53,541 nt of DNA from Selenomonadaceae bacterium. Its GTDB lineage: Bacteria; Bacillota; Negativicutes; Selenomonadales; Selenomonadaceae. The stretch spans positions 1 to 53,541 of the forward strand of contig JAFSOQ010000094.1 in the NCBI GenBank assembly GCA_017446845.1, read 5' to 3'. Under the pieces are notes generated by a model. The model made no database searches, was not told the origin of the DNA, and saw only the letters and a list, made by a program, of their open reading frames with translations. Of this stretch, positions 25,012 through 34,134 are shown one piece after another. The translations under genes were made by a program, and so were the position numbers. Every line of letters begins with the position of its first letter. The first letter of the stretch is position 1.

Positions 25012-27183
25012 CATTTGCAATTCCTCAGCCGTTACAGTCGTTGAGGAAATTTTTTTTATCTGCTCGTCTTTAGTCAAAGAAATTTTTTCTTCAGGCGCGG
25101 CAGATTTTTTTTCGGCGTCAACGAATTCAATCTGCTCGTCCTTGGTCAAAGGAATTTTTTCTTCGGGCGCGGCAGATTTTTTTTCGGCGACAATTTTAAT
25201 CTGTTCGTCCTTGGTCAAAGGAATTTTTTCTTCGGGCGCGGCAGATTTTTTTTCGGCGTCAACGAATTCAATCGGCTCGACGAAAATTTTTTTGAAAGCC
25301 TCTTCCGCCGTGTCGACTGCGAAAATTTTTAAGCCGAGGTGTCCTTTTGGAATGTCCTTGGCATTTTCTTTCGGGATAACCAAAGTTTTTATGCCCGCCT
25401 GTTTTGCGCCGTAAGCTTTCTCGAAAACGCCGCCGACGGGTCGAACTTTTCCTTGCAAAGAAATTTCTCCGGTGACTGCCACATCTTGACGAATTTCTTT
25501 GCCCGTAACCGCACTGACCAAAGCCGCAAGAATCGCCGTGCCCGCGCTGGGTCCGTCAATGTTGCCGCCGCCGATAACGTTTATGTGGACGTCGAAATCA
25601 TGAATATCCTTGCCCGTGACGCGTCGCAGAACGCTCGCCGCATTAAACACGGAATCCTTTGCCATGCTGCCCGCCGTCTCATTGAAACGAATTGTGCCTT
25701 TACCTTTTTCCGCCGCGAAAACTACCGCTTCAATCTCGATAACCGAGCCGATAAAGCCGCTGACACCCAGTCCGAAAATATGACCGACGGTCGCCTTGCT
25801 CGACGCTTTTTTGGTGACGAACTGATAAAGTCGACTGACTTGCGCCACTTCGTAAACGTCGCGCTTTTCAATTTTAATCGGGCGGTCAATGTGCAAAACT
25901 TTATCTTCCGCGCGGTCAAGGGCGAGACTGTACGCGTCGGCAAGAATGTTAATCGCCTTGCGCCCTTCAATCGTGTATTCGCTGATAATTTCGGCAAGCC
26001 CGCTTTCCAATTCGACGTTGAGTTTCTGCGCGGCGTTGTTGATGATTTCGACGATATGCGCGGGCGTCAAAGGCTCGAAGTAAATTTCGGCGCAACGCGA
26101 ACGCAATGCCGGATTGAGTGCCGAGGCGTCGCGGGTCGTCGCTCCGATTAAAACAAAATCGGCGGGCGCACCGTTATCGAAAAGCATTTTGACATACGGC
26201 GGAACTTTTTCATCGGCGGGGTCGTAGTAGCTCGATTCAAAATAAGCGCGTTTATCTTCCAAAACTTTGAGCAATTTATTTTGCAACATGATGTCCATTT
26301 CGCCGATTTCGTCGATGAACAAAATGCCGCCGTGCGCGTCCGTGACAAGTCCGGGCTTTGGTTCGGGGATGCCGCCATCTGCAAGCTGACGTTGTGCGCC
26401 CTGATAAATCGGGTCGTGAACGGAGCCAATCAGCGGATTAGTCACGTCGCGCGGGTCCCAGCGCAAAGTTGTGCCGTCGGTTTCTATGAAGGGCGCATTT
26501 TCTCCAAAAGGACTTAGTTCCGTGCCGCGCACCGCTTCCAAAACCAAACGCGCCGCAGTAGTTTTGCCGACGCCCGGCGGTCCGTAAAGAATTAGATGCT
26601 GCGGGTAGGGCGACGCCAATTTTGAACGCAACGATTTGACTGCCCGTTCCTGCCCGACGATTTCTTCAAGCGATTGCGGGCGCAAAAGTTCCATTACCGA
26701 TTGAGTCAAATGAACTTCTTCCAACTCTTGAAGTTCCTCGCGCTTTTTTGCGTCGTGCGGTAATTCGGAATGATTTTCTTCGCGCAAAATTTGCATGCGA
26801 ATATCCTTGACGTAATCTTGATGATCCTTTTCGAGTTTCTCATTGATTTTGCGTTCGATTTTGTCCTCTATCTGTCGACGCGCCATAATGTCCGCAATCA
26901 TTTCCGAAATCAGGATAACTTGTCCGCGAATCTCTGACGATTTGGGCGGCGGTGATAACGTCGGATTTTCTTCCAAAATTCTGCGCAGTGCCAAAACTCT
27001 TTCTGCGGGGTCATGCGAGCGCATGTAGCGGAGCGCGTCCATTTTGCCCGCCTGCAAAACCAATCTGTCCGAACCCATTACATCAACCAAAATTCCGTAC
27101 AGCGCGGAAATTTCTCTGTCAAGGTCAGTTTCTTGTCGCGGCTGCGGATTATTTTTATTGCCGCCAAAAAATCTTTTAAACAT
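24997..27183 (-). CDS. lonB: Lon-family ATP-dependent protease LonB with repeated tail
   Basis: 728 residues. An N-terminal helical region (about 1-170) lacking the usual Lon substrate-binding domain precedes an AAA+ module with GPPGVGKTT (about 201-209) and ILFIDEIGEMD. The Lon peptidase domain has the catalytic dyad Ser546 (DGPSAGTAIL) and Lys589 (VFEKAYGAKQAG). The C-terminus carries about 75 extra residues made of three copies of a 23-24 residue unit (AEKKSAAPEEKIPLTKDEQI). It follows rplI with a 2-bp gap, an arrangement I recall from Negativicutes. SD GAAGG. Degrades misfolded or regulatory proteins; target unknown. Confidence 0.93.
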   Translation of the reverse strand: MFKRFFGGNKNNPQPRQETDLDREISALYGILVDVMGSDRLVLQAGKMDALRYMRSHDPAERVLALRRILEENPTLSPPPKSSEIRGQVILISEMIADIMARRQIEDKIERKINEKLEKDHQDYVKDIRMQILREENHSELPHDAKKREELQELEEVHLTQSVMELLRPQSLEEIVGQERAVKSLRSKLASPYPQHLILYGPPGVGKTTAARLVLEAVRGTELSPFGENAPFIETDGTTLRWDPRDVTNPLIGSVHDPIYQGAQRQLADGGIPEPKPGLVTDAHGGILFIDEIGEMDIMLQNKLLKVLEDKRAYFESSYYDPADEKVPPYVKMLFDNGAPADFVLIGATTRDASALNPALRSRCAEIYFEPLTPAHIVEIINNAAQKLNVELESGLAEIISEYTIEGRKAINILADAYSLALDRAEDKVLHIDRPIKIEKRDVYEVAQVSRLYQFVTKKASSKATVGHIFGLGVSGFIGSVIEIEAVVFAAEKGKGTIRFNETAGSMAKDSVFNAASVLRRVTGKDIHDFDVHINVIGGGNIDGPSAGTAILAALVSAVTGKEIRQDVAVTGEISLQGKVRPVGGVFEKAYGAKQAGIKTLVIPKENAKDIPKGHLGLKIFAVDTAEEAFKKIFVEPIEFVDAEKKSAAPEEKIPLTKDEQIKIVAEKKSAAPEEKIPLTKDEQIEFVDAEKKSAAPEEKISLTKDEQIKKISSTTVTAEELQMLIGD
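25055..25275 (-). repeat. In-frame tandem repeat coding the LonB tail
   Basis: Three near-identical copies of about 69-72 bp encode AEKKSAAPEEKI(P/S)LTKDEQI. High DNA identity between copies indicates recent expansion, so copy number may vary between strains. Confidence 0.85.
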
Positions 27184-27185
27184 AA

Positions 27186-27632
27186 TCAACCTTCAACGAC
27201 TTCAATTTTAATTTTCGTCGTAACTTCGGGGTGAAGCTTGATAATCGCGTCGTAAGTGCCCGTGCCCGTCACGTTACCTTGAACAGAAATTTTGCGCTTG
27301 TCGACGTTGAGCGAGTGATTTTCCTTGAGAGCCTTGGCGACGTCCGAGCCGCCCACCGAGCCGAAAAGTTTTCCGTCCTTACCGATTCGCACGGGTATCT
27401 TGACGGAAATTTTTTCGAGTTGCGCGCCCAAAAGTTTTGCCTCGTCCGCCTCCTGCTGAGCTTTGCGAGCTTTGTTCTCCGCCTTGACTTTTGCTGAATT
27501 TAAATTCGCCGCATTAGCCTCGACAGCCAATTTACGCGGCAAAAGATAATTGCGCCCGTAGCCGTCCGAGACTTCGACGACTTCGCCCTTTGCTCCGACT
27601 TTTTTAACATCTTCCTGCAAAATAACTTTCAT
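27186..27632 (-). CDS. rplI: 50S ribosomal protein L9
   Basis: 148 residues starting MKVILQEDVKKVGAKGE, with the glycine-rich VSDGYGRNYLLPRKLA signature, the long connecting helix and a C-terminal domain ending TKIKIEVVEG. An ATG two codons earlier (27638) is also possible; the SD AGGAGG favours either. Heads the rplI-lonB pair. Confidence 0.96.
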   Translation of the reverse strand: MKVILQEDVKKVGAKGEVVEVSDGYGRNYLLPRKLAVEANAANLNSAKVKAENKARKAQQEADEAKLLGAQLEKISVKIPVRIGKDGKLFGSVGGSDVAKALKENHSLNVDKRKISVQGNVTGTGTYDAIIKLHPEVTTKIKIEVVEG

Positions 27633-27731
27633 GTTCAAATTTCCTCCTACAAATCAAAATATATTAAGTTGAGCTGCCGATTATCGACAGACTTTTTAAA
27701 CGAAATTTTTATTACGAAACTTGACGTCGAA

Positions 27732-28637
27732 TCATTTCTTATGAACGATTTGTTGCTTTCTGATAATGTCGGAAACGTCGTGCATGGAAATGAACGCCGT
27801 CTTATCAATCTCGTAGACAATTTTTTTGAGCCTGTTAATTTGGAAGTGATTTATAATGAAATAAATGATTTGCTTTTCCTCTTTGGAGTAGCCGCCGATA
27901 GCGTTGACAATCGTGCCGCTTGAATGAAATTGTTCGCTTAAGGCGTCGGAAATTTCATTTGCCTTGTTCGTGACAATCAGCGCGCATTTCGAGCGGTCAA
28001 GCCCTTCAACGACAAAATCAACGACTTGCGAGCCGATATAGTAAGTGACAATAGAATAGAGCGGCAAAATCCAACTGCCGACGATAATTCCGCAAATTAT
28101 GTAAAGAATCGTGTCGAAAATCATGACGAACGAACCGAGCGATAAGCCGAGACCTTTTGCGAAGATAACGGACAAAACGTCAATGCCGTCAATCGCGCCG
28201 CCCGCCCGAATCGTCATGCCGGAGCCTATGCCCGACAATATTCCGCCGAAAATCGCGCACAACAGTAAATCATTTCCGGCAAACGGTGATTCGGGAATTT
28301 CGTCCAGCGGAAAATATTCCGTCAAAAATCCCGAAACTATCGAGTAGATGACGACCGCGAAAACCGAATAGACCGTAAACGCAAAACCCTGCTTCTTGAG
28401 TCCGAAAATAAAAATCGGCACGTTGAAAATTACCAGAAACAGCGACAGCGTATAAATTTCCGGCGTGAGTTGGTTGAGGAGCATTGACACGCCCGACATG
28501 CCGCTGTCGTAAAGTTTCACGGGATACATGAACATCATTACGCCGAACGCATTGACCGTGCCCGCGATTGTAAGAAAAACGAAATTTGTCCAATGCAAAT
28601 CTTTTAAGTTTCTGATTGCTCGATATTTTAAATTCAC
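27732..28637 (-). CDS. YitT-family membrane protein
   Basis: 301 residues, GTG start with SD AGGAGG. Five to six membrane segments of the YitT_membrane domain (e.g. LYDSGMSGVSMLLNQL, GAIDGIDVLSVIFAKGLGLSLGSF), then a DUF2179 ACT-like cytosolic domain (about 210-295; HSSGTIVNAIGGYSKEEKQIIYF, SFISM-like TAFISMHDV). Widespread in Firmicutes with no settled role; transport or cyclic-nucleotide sensing has been suggested for relatives. Confidence 0.9.
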   Translation of the reverse strand: MNLKYRAIRNLKDLHWTNFVFLTIAGTVNAFGVMMFMYPVKLYDSGMSGVSMLLNQLTPEIYTLSLFLVIFNVPIFIFGLKKQGFAFTVYSVFAVVIYSIVSGFLTEYFPLDEIPESPFAGNDLLLCAIFGGILSGIGSGMTIRAGGAIDGIDVLSVIFAKGLGLSLGSFVMIFDTILYIICGIIVGSWILPLYSIVTYYIGSQVVDFVVEGLDRSKCALIVTNKANEISDALSEQFHSSGTIVNAIGGYSKEEKQIIYFIINHFQINRLKKIVYEIDKTAFISMHDVSDIIRKQQIVHKK

Positions 28638-28669
28638 GGAACTCCTCCTTGCAGAAAAATTTTTCGTCG

Positions 28670-28675
28670 ATTATA
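28670..28675 (-). promoter_or_regulatory. Extended -10 of the YitT gene
   Basis: Leftward TGGTATAAT about 33 nt before the GTG start; no strong -35. Confidence 0.5.
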
Positions 28676-28802
28676 CCACACGTCAAAAAAAAAATCTGCC
28701 ACTTGCATTCGACAGATAAAATTTCGTCGTTTTCAATGACATGAAGAAATTTTTCGCGACGAATAGTAACATAAGTTTTATTTATAAATTTCGTCGCGCC
28801 GA

Positions 28803-28831
28803 TTGACATTGCGATAAATAAAATCTATAAT
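28803..28831 (+). promoter_or_regulatory. Consensus promoter of the carboxyltransferase gene
   Basis: TTGACA (28803-28808), 17-nt spacer, TATAAT (28826-28831): a perfect match to consensus, suggesting high expression. The leader is about 35 nt. Confidence 0.85.
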
Positions 28832-28873
28832 CGTTGCAAGATTAGGACTTTATTTTTAAAGGAGAGTGTATTT

Positions 28874-30262
28874 ATGGCGAAACCGCTTCAAATTATGGAA
28901 ACAGTTCTGCGCGACGGACATCAATCGCTGCTTGCCACTCGCATGCGTTATCGTCAAATGGAACCGATGCTGGCAAGTCTCGACAAAATCGGTTATAAAG
29001 CTCTGGAAGCATGGGGCGGCGCGACTTTCGACAGCTGCCTGAGATTTTTGGACGAAGATCCTTGGGAACGCCTCGACAAGCTCAAAGCTAACCTTAAAAA
29101 TACTCCGATTCAAATGCTCCTGCGCGGACAAAATCTTCTCGGCTACAACCACTATTCCAATGACGTGGTAGAAAAATTCGTTCAGCACGCCTCGGCACAC
29201 GGCATCGGCGTTTTCCGCATTTTCGACGCACTTAACGACGTTCGCAATCTTCGTGTCGCGATTAAAGCCGCGCTTGCCTGTCCCGAAAAGCCCGAAGTTC
29301 AAGGTTGCTTGGTTTACACGATAAGCCCCGTCCACACCAATGAAAAATTCGTTGAGCTTGCCAAAGAACTTCAGGAAATGGGTTGCCATTCCGTCTGCAT
29401 TAAAGACATGTCAGGATTGCTCGCGCCTTATGTAGCCGACGACCTCGTTAAAAAACTCAAAGCCGGCTTGGATATTCCCGTTGAACTTCATACGCATTGC
29501 ACATCGGGTTTCGGTCACGCCACTTATCTCAAAGCGATTGAGGCGGGCGTTGACATCGTAGACTGCGCGTTGAGTCCGTTCTCCAGCGACACGTCCCAAC
29601 CTTGCACGGAAACTATCGTCGCAATGCTCGCGGGCACCGAACGCGATACCAATCTCGACCGTCAAGCCATGACTCCGATTGCCAAACATTTCCTCGGCGT
29701 CAAACAGGAACTCATTCAAGAATTCGGACTTAAAGGTTACTTCGATATTAACGTCAACGTCCTCGACTTCCAAATCCCCGGCGGCATGTTGTCCAATCTT
29801 GCCAATCAGCTTAAAGAAGCGGGCATGGAGGATAAATATCAAGACTTGCTCGACGAAATGCCGCGTGTCCGCGCAGATGCAGGTTATCCGCCGCTCGTCA
29901 CGCCGTCCAGTCAAATCGTCGGCACGCAAGCAACCATAAACGTTATGGCGGGCGAACGTTATAAACTCGTCCCGAACGAATTCAAAGATATGGTTCGCGG
30001 AAAATTCGGACGTACTCCCGTTCCCGTCGACCGCGATTTCATCACCAAAACACTCAAAATCCCCGAAGACCAAATCATTGACGATTGCTCGATTGAAGAC
30101 GCCAAGGGCGAAACTTTTGCCCAGTTTAAGGAAGAAGTTATTAACAAAGGCTTCCTCAACCCGACTGACGAAGATGTTTTGAGCTACGCGCTCTTCCCGC
30201 AAGTCGCCGAAGAATTCTTCAAGAAACATTATAAACAAGTTACCGCTTACAAAAGAGGATAA
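28874..30262 (+). CDS. Biotin-dependent carboxyltransferase subunit (OadA/PycB family)
   Basis: 462 residues: HMGL-like TIM barrel with ETVLRDGHQSLLATRMR (metal-binding Asp), SVCIKDMSGLL (the carboxylated, metal-bound Lys) and ELHTHCTSGFGHA (two His ligands), then the conserved carboxylase domain with GGMLSNLANQLKEAG. It lacks a C-terminal biotinyl domain, so it works with a separate biotin carrier. Candidates are oxaloacetate decarboxylase alpha, pyruvate carboxylase subunit B and the 5S subunit of methylmalonyl-CoA carboxytransferase, all plausible in a lactate- or succinate-using anaerobe. Monocistronic, with a perfect promoter. Confidence 0.9.
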   Translation: MAKPLQIMETVLRDGHQSLLATRMRYRQMEPMLASLDKIGYKALEAWGGATFDSCLRFLDEDPWERLDKLKANLKNTPIQMLLRGQNLLGYNHYSNDVVEKFVQHASAHGIGVFRIFDALNDVRNLRVAIKAALACPEKPEVQGCLVYTISPVHTNEKFVELAKELQEMGCHSVCIKDMSGLLAPYVADDLVKKLKAGLDIPVELHTHCTSGFGHATYLKAIEAGVDIVDCALSPFSSDTSQPCTETIVAMLAGTERDTNLDRQAMTPIAKHFLGVKQELIQEFGLKGYFDINVNVLDFQIPGGMLSNLANQLKEAGMEDKYQDLLDEMPRVRADAGYPPLVTPSSQIVGTQATINVMAGERYKLVPNEFKDMVRGKFGRTPVPVDRDFITKTLKIPEDQIIDDCSIEDAKGETFAQFKEEVINKGFLNPTDEDVLSYALFPQVAEEFFKKHYKQVTAYKRG

Positions 30263-30286
30263 AATTTTTTCAGACAAAAAAATTCT

Positions 30287-30315
30287 CCCGCCGAGTTTTT
30301 CGACGGGATTTTTTT
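30287..30315. terminator. Bidirectional terminator
   Basis: CCCGCCGA/TCGACGGG stem (one mismatch on plus, G-U on minus) flanked by T7 and A-rich runs, between two convergent genes. Confidence 0.75.
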
Positions 30316-30982
30316 ATTGTCTGATTGATAGAAGTTCTGCAGATAAATTTTTTTTAAGCTTATCTTCCAGTTCGTCCAAAGTTTTTGCGTCGAAAGCGTA
30401 GGTAACTTGAGGCGCGCCGTTGATTCGTCGTTCGCCGCTGAATTCGTCGCTGTAAATGTTGTAGTAAATTGCAAAGTCGCTGTTGGCAGAAAAATCGGCG
30501 TAGTTGATGATTATAAAGGAACCGTTGGTGACTTCGACGGGCGCGGCAGGATTTATGAACAGCTCGAAATTTTCAAGCGTCGCGGGCAATTCCAAACCGT
30601 AATTCCACGCGTCGATTTTTTTCTCGCGCAAGAAACGATTCGGAGTTTTATTTTTTACGTCGCGAAGATTTTTAATCACGTAGACAAGTTCCGCGTCAAT
30701 CATCTTTTGAAAGTGCGCGAAGTCTTCCGTAAAAAATTTCGTCAAGCAAAATTCCGTTAAACCGATTTTTTGTCGAACTTTAAATTCCATTGTTTCTTCG
30801 TGAAAATAAGTCGTCAAGGCGCAGTGAGTAGCGTCGTCGACGTAGCTGAAGAAAATAAATTTGTCTTCGTCGACCGCGAAAATTTTTTTCAGCGCAAAAT
30901 TTTCAATCGCGGCGGGCAGATTTTCTCCGAAGTGAAGCTCGGCAATCTGCGCGGCGATTTTATTTTTAGTCTCGTCCTTCAA
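30314..30982 (-). CDS. Unknown protein with internal duplication
   Basis: 222 residues; I do not recognise a family. The two halves resemble each other: NLPAAIENFALKK (about 20) and ELPATLENFELFI (about 131), each followed by a hydrophobic strand (KFIFFSYVDDA / SFIIINYADFS) and a second strand ending in an acidic-basic stretch (EETMEFKVRQKIG / DEFSGERRING). No signal peptide, membrane segment or cysteine pattern. It lies 47 bp after the glycerophosphotransferase-like gene on the same strand and may be co-transcribed. Codon use matches its neighbours. Confidence 0.8.
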   Translation of the reverse strand: MKDETKNKIAAQIAELHFGENLPAAIENFALKKIFAVDEDKFIFFSYVDDATHCALTTYFHEETMEFKVRQKIGLTEFCLTKFFTEDFAHFQKMIDAELVYVIKNLRDVKNKTPNRFLREKKIDAWNYGLELPATLENFELFINPAAPVEVTNGSFIIINYADFSANSDFAIYYNIYSDEFSGERRINGAPQVTYAFDAKTLDELEDKLKKNLSAELLSIRQ

Positions 30983-31029
30983 AAAATTTCCTCCTTAGGA
31001 ATTAAGGCTTATATTTTTAGAAATTGTTT

Positions 31030-32640
31030 TCAAAGTTTTGCATTAAAATCTTGTACGATTCTTGCAATAATTTTTTCCGTCGCGTCTTTGTGAGTCTCGT
31101 AAATTTTTTTTGCAATCTCCTGCCGCTTATCAAACAACGGGTCATTGCCGTTCAACAAGTCCTCAAGATAATGCTCGATTTCTTTCCAACTGTGAGCGAT
31201 GTACATTGCCTTAAACATTTCTTCATATTCGGGAAGAGGAAGCGCCCGCGGATATTCGCAATAGATAATCGGTCTGCCCGTGAGAAAAAATTCAATCATG
31301 ACGGAAGAATAATCGGTCAGGAATATATCGACTTTGCGAATGCTCTTGAACATGTTCGCAAGCGTAGTTTGGCGCAGGATATTATTTTTTTTCAACAGCT
31401 CGTCGTAAGCCGTAATTTCTTTTTCCGTCATGAATTTTTTTTTCATAAGCTCGTTAAAAAGGTCGGGGTGCGGACGCAAAATTAATTCAACTTCCTCGCC
31501 GTATTTTTTGGCAAGCGCGACGAAATTATCTTTGTAGTTCATAAAATGACTGCCGCCGATTTTATCATCGAAATTCCAGCGCGGTGCCCACAAAATATTT
31601 TTCGCGGCGTATGATTCTTTTTCAAGCCGGTAATACGGTTTCAACGCAGGGTAGCCGAAAAATTCCACGTGCTGATAATCCATGCTTATATCTTGCGGAA
31701 ATTTTTTTTCAAAGTCATTCTTGACGGTTTCGGCGGAGGCAAAGTATAAATACACGTTCCGCCAAAAATTTGGAAACTCATCAAACAATCTGTCCGAAAA
31801 AATATTTGACAAAGTTGCGCCGTAAGATATGATGCAGACCTTGGCAAATTTCACTATGTCGTTTGTCCTGAAGCCCGGAAAAGTTCGGCGACTGTCGTAG
31901 GGATTCGGCAGAAAAACATAGTCGGGCGCAAGCTTTTGCAAATCCATCAAGCCGTAGTTGTAAATTTTATCGTCGGGATATTTTTCTCGGAAATAATCCC
32001 AAGCCCTGTCCAAATATTTATAATCGGCTCCCGCGTAGACAATCAGAAAAGTTTCAAAGTCGTCGCGCTTTTTCATTGCCTCATAGACGGGAAGAATTTT
32101 TTCGCCCGACAAAAAAGAATTTGCCATAAAAGCCACGCGAATTTTTCTACGCTCGTATCGTCGCATACTTTGTCGGAAAAGATAATAAGTGGCAATGTCG
32201 GCGTCCGTGTAATTAACTTCCGTGTATTGATTCAGAAAAACCGCTTGAACGTCGCGCACCATTTTTTTAGACCACAAATGCTGATTGAACGGAATTTTAA
32301 GTTCGGTCGGCTCCAAAAATTGAATCATGCCCAAAACCGAAAGTTCGCGCTCGGCATGATTTATATTTTTGTTGTAGAGGAGCAACAATTTTTCGCAGTA
32401 TTTTTTTGCCAAGAAATTCAGCGTCGGATTTTCCAAACGAATCGCCAACAGCGCAATGTATTCCTCGTACCAAGATTGTTCGGACGCATTTTTTAAATCC
32501 GCGACGGAAATTTTCAGCAGACGAACTGTCAAAGCTTTTTTCCGGAAAAAAATTGCTGCTTCGGGATTTAATTTCTTGTAGAAGTCGAGTTCGGCTTGAG
32601 CCTTGTCCGATTGCTTTTTTAAATTATCATTCACTGTCAA
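31030..32640 (-). CDS. CDP-glycerol glycerophosphotransferase-family protein
   Basis: 536 residues. The C-terminal two-thirds match the Glyphos_transf fold used by TagF/TagB-type enzymes and by capsule or LPS decorators: KNILWAPRWNFD, ELILRPHPDLF, and the nucleotide-binding VDIFLTDYSSVMIEFFLTGRPIIYCEY. The N-terminal about 165 residues are helical and unassigned. In a diderm it probably adds glycerol phosphate or a similar group to a surface polysaccharide, consistent with the divergent heptose-kinase gene. GTG or ATG start unclear beyond MTVNDNLKK. Confidence 0.82.
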   Translation of the reverse strand: MTVNDNLKKQSDKAQAELDFYKKLNPEAAIFFRKKALTVRLLKISVADLKNASEQSWYEEYIALLAIRLENPTLNFLAKKYCEKLLLLYNKNINHAERELSVLGMIQFLEPTELKIPFNQHLWSKKMVRDVQAVFLNQYTEVNYTDADIATYYLFRQSMRRYERRKIRVAFMANSFLSGEKILPVYEAMKKRDDFETFLIVYAGADYKYLDRAWDYFREKYPDDKIYNYGLMDLQKLAPDYVFLPNPYDSRRTFPGFRTNDIVKFAKVCIISYGATLSNIFSDRLFDEFPNFWRNVYLYFASAETVKNDFEKKFPQDISMDYQHVEFFGYPALKPYYRLEKESYAAKNILWAPRWNFDDKIGGSHFMNYKDNFVALAKKYGEEVELILRPHPDLFNELMKKKFMTEKEITAYDELLKKNNILRQTTLANMFKSIRKVDIFLTDYSSVMIEFFLTGRPIIYCEYPRALPLPEYEEMFKAMYIAHSWKEIEHYLEDLLNGNDPLFDKRQEIAKKIYETHKDATEKIIARIVQDFNAKL

Positions 32641-32694
32641 TCACCTCGGCTGAAATTTCTGCGCGGCAACGTTTATCCCCTGCAGTGTTCGTGA

Positions 32695-32700
32695 TATAAT
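32695..32700 (+). promoter_or_regulatory. Extended -10 promoter of the heptose kinase
   Basis: TGATATAAT, 29 nt before the preferred ATG. It also shows that the upstream in-frame ATG at 32699 lies within the promoter and is not the start. Confidence 0.6.
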
Positions 32701-32728
32701 GACAAAAAATTTTTCGGAGGATAAAATC

Positions 32729-33712
32729 ATGACTAAAAATGATTGGCAAAATTTTTTTATGACGCGAGTTAATCGTTGTAAAGTTTTGGTTATCGGCGAT
32801 ATTATGATGGACAGATATTATTACGGCGACGTTAAAAAATTTGCGAGCGATGCGCCCGTGCCCGTTGCCAAAATTATTAAGCGCAAGTCCTCACTCGGTG
32901 CCGCCGCCAATATCGCGAACAACTTGGCTAATCTCGGCTGCCAAACCGCAATAGCCGGTTTTGTCGGCGACGACCATAACTTTGAAATACTTTCCGGACA
33001 ACTTTACGAGAGCGGCATTGACCAAGACGGCTTGATTGCGACCGAGTGGCCGACGACGACAAAAATCAGAATCATGAGCGGGCATGTGCAGATGTTCCGC
33101 ATGGATTTTGAAGACTTGGCTCCGCGCACCGAAGATCAATTCGACGCCTTGAAAAGTTTCGTTAAACAACGACTCAATGAAAGTCTCGACGCGATTGTCC
33201 TTGCCGATTACGAAAAAGGAGTTTGCACGGAAAGATTTTGCGCCTCGGTGATTCGCGCGGCTCATAATCACGGAGTGCCCGTCGTGGTCATGCCTTACGG
33301 TCAGCAGTGGATTAAATACGCGCAAGCCGATTACATCACGCCGAATGTCTCAAAGATAAACAAAATCCTGCTCAGCCCCATACCCACGGACGATGACGAC
33401 GCGGCGGAACGAGCAGGACGATATATCATGCGCAAATTTAAAGTCAAAAATGTTTTGGCAACGCGTTCGGCTTCGGGCATGACGCTCGTGACTGAAGATA
33501 AAGCTTTCCACTTGCCGACACGCGCCCAGGAAGTTTACGACAGCGCAGGTGCCGCCGATACCGTCGCCGCAGTTTTCGCAATGGCTTTGGCGGGCGGCTT
33601 GAAACCTGTCGACGGTGCGTACATTGCCAACCTCGCGGCAGGAATCATTTTGAGAAAGTCCGGAACTTATGCAATCACTCGCCAAGATGTTTTGAACGAG
33701 CTGGCGGGCTAA
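32729..33712 (+). CDS. rfaE1: D-glycero-beta-D-manno-heptose-7-phosphate kinase (RfaE domain I)
   Basis: 327-residue PfkB/ribokinase-type kinase: VLVIGDIMMDRYYYGDV, SLGAAANIANNLANLG, DGLIATEWPTTTKIRIMSGHVQMFRMDFE and VLADYEKGV match HldE domain I, which phosphorylates heptose-7-P for LPS core. The nucleotidylyltransferase half of HldE is absent, as in organisms with split genes. Start ATG 32729 has SD GGAGG. Odd: the catalytic anion-hole motif, normally GAGD, reads GAAD (274-277), keeping the Asp base but replacing the second Gly by Ala. The enzyme may be altered in rate or role. Confidence 0.87.
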   Translation: MTKNDWQNFFMTRVNRCKVLVIGDIMMDRYYYGDVKKFASDAPVPVAKIIKRKSSLGAAANIANNLANLGCQTAIAGFVGDDHNFEILSGQLYESGIDQDGLIATEWPTTTKIRIMSGHVQMFRMDFEDLAPRTEDQFDALKSFVKQRLNESLDAIVLADYEKGVCTERFCASVIRAAHNHGVPVVVMPYGQQWIKYAQADYITPNVSKINKILLSPIPTDDDDAAERAGRYIMRKFKVKNVLATRSASGMTLVTEDKAFHLPTRAQEVYDSAGAADTVAAVFAMALAGGLKPVDGAYIANLAAGIILRKSGTYAITRQDVLNELAG

Positions 33713-33890
33713 AGTTTGTCGATTAAGAAGACATGTTCAGTTTAACAAACAACCAATGGTATCTTCCTGCCTTTTTTCCCCGTCACTTTTCTACATTTTT
33801 TTAGCGCAATTGAACTACTCCCGCCTGCGGGAGATTCATGAGAAGTTTAACTTATTCTCAAAGGCTAGTCTAAGTAGCCCATACACCTTT
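33713..33890. mobile_element. Possible IS200/IS605-type end relic, copy 2
   Basis: No gene here. A perfect hairpin CTCCCGC/GCGGGAG (33818-33833) is followed, on the minus strand, by TAGTTCAATTGCGC: the same hairpin-then-TTCAA layout as 3.1 kb. A CTTATTCT block and then a heptamer array come next in the same order. Family inferred from architecture only. Confidence 0.3.
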
Positions 33891-33991
33891 CTTAGGATTT
33901 AGGATTTAGGATTTAGGATTTAGGATTTAGGATTTAGGGGAAAAAACCTAACTCCTAACTCCTAAATCCTAACTCCTAACTCCTAATTGAT
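33891..33991. repeat. Heptamer array, GGATTTA type, most regular copy
   Basis: Six consecutive perfect GGATTTA units, a GGGGAAAAAACC centre, then TAACTCC/TAAATCC units, ending CTAATTGAT. Highest unit identity in the window, suggesting recent expansion. Confidence 0.9.
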
Positions 33992-34020
33992 TACGTGGTA
34001 GTCCTCCACGGTTAAAATAA

Positions 34021-34064
34021 GCAGCGATTCATATTATTCTCGCCGATTTTGGATAAAGCTCACC
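34021..34064. repeat. Segment shared with 3283-3333
   Basis: GCAGCGATTCAT, ATTCTCGCCGA, TTTTGGATAAA and CACC blocks as in the 3.3 kb locus, again about 30 bp beyond a heptamer array. The rest of 33992-34134 contains a small inverted repeat (CGTGG/CCACG, 33994-34010) and nothing coding. Confidence 0.5.
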
Positions 34065-34134
34065 ACTTTAAAAATTTTTTCAATCATAACAAAAAAAATT
34101 CCCCGCCGCAATTTGCGACAAGGAATAATTTTTT

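Noticed and set aside
29411..30277. Long minus-strand open frame opposite the carboxyltransferase (288 codons)
   Set aside because: It mirrors the codon bias of the plus-strand gene, has no recognisable motif, and the plus gene has a perfect promoter and SD.
33891..33991. CRISPR-like regular repeat
   Set aside because: Units are 7 nt without unique spacers and no cas genes are near.
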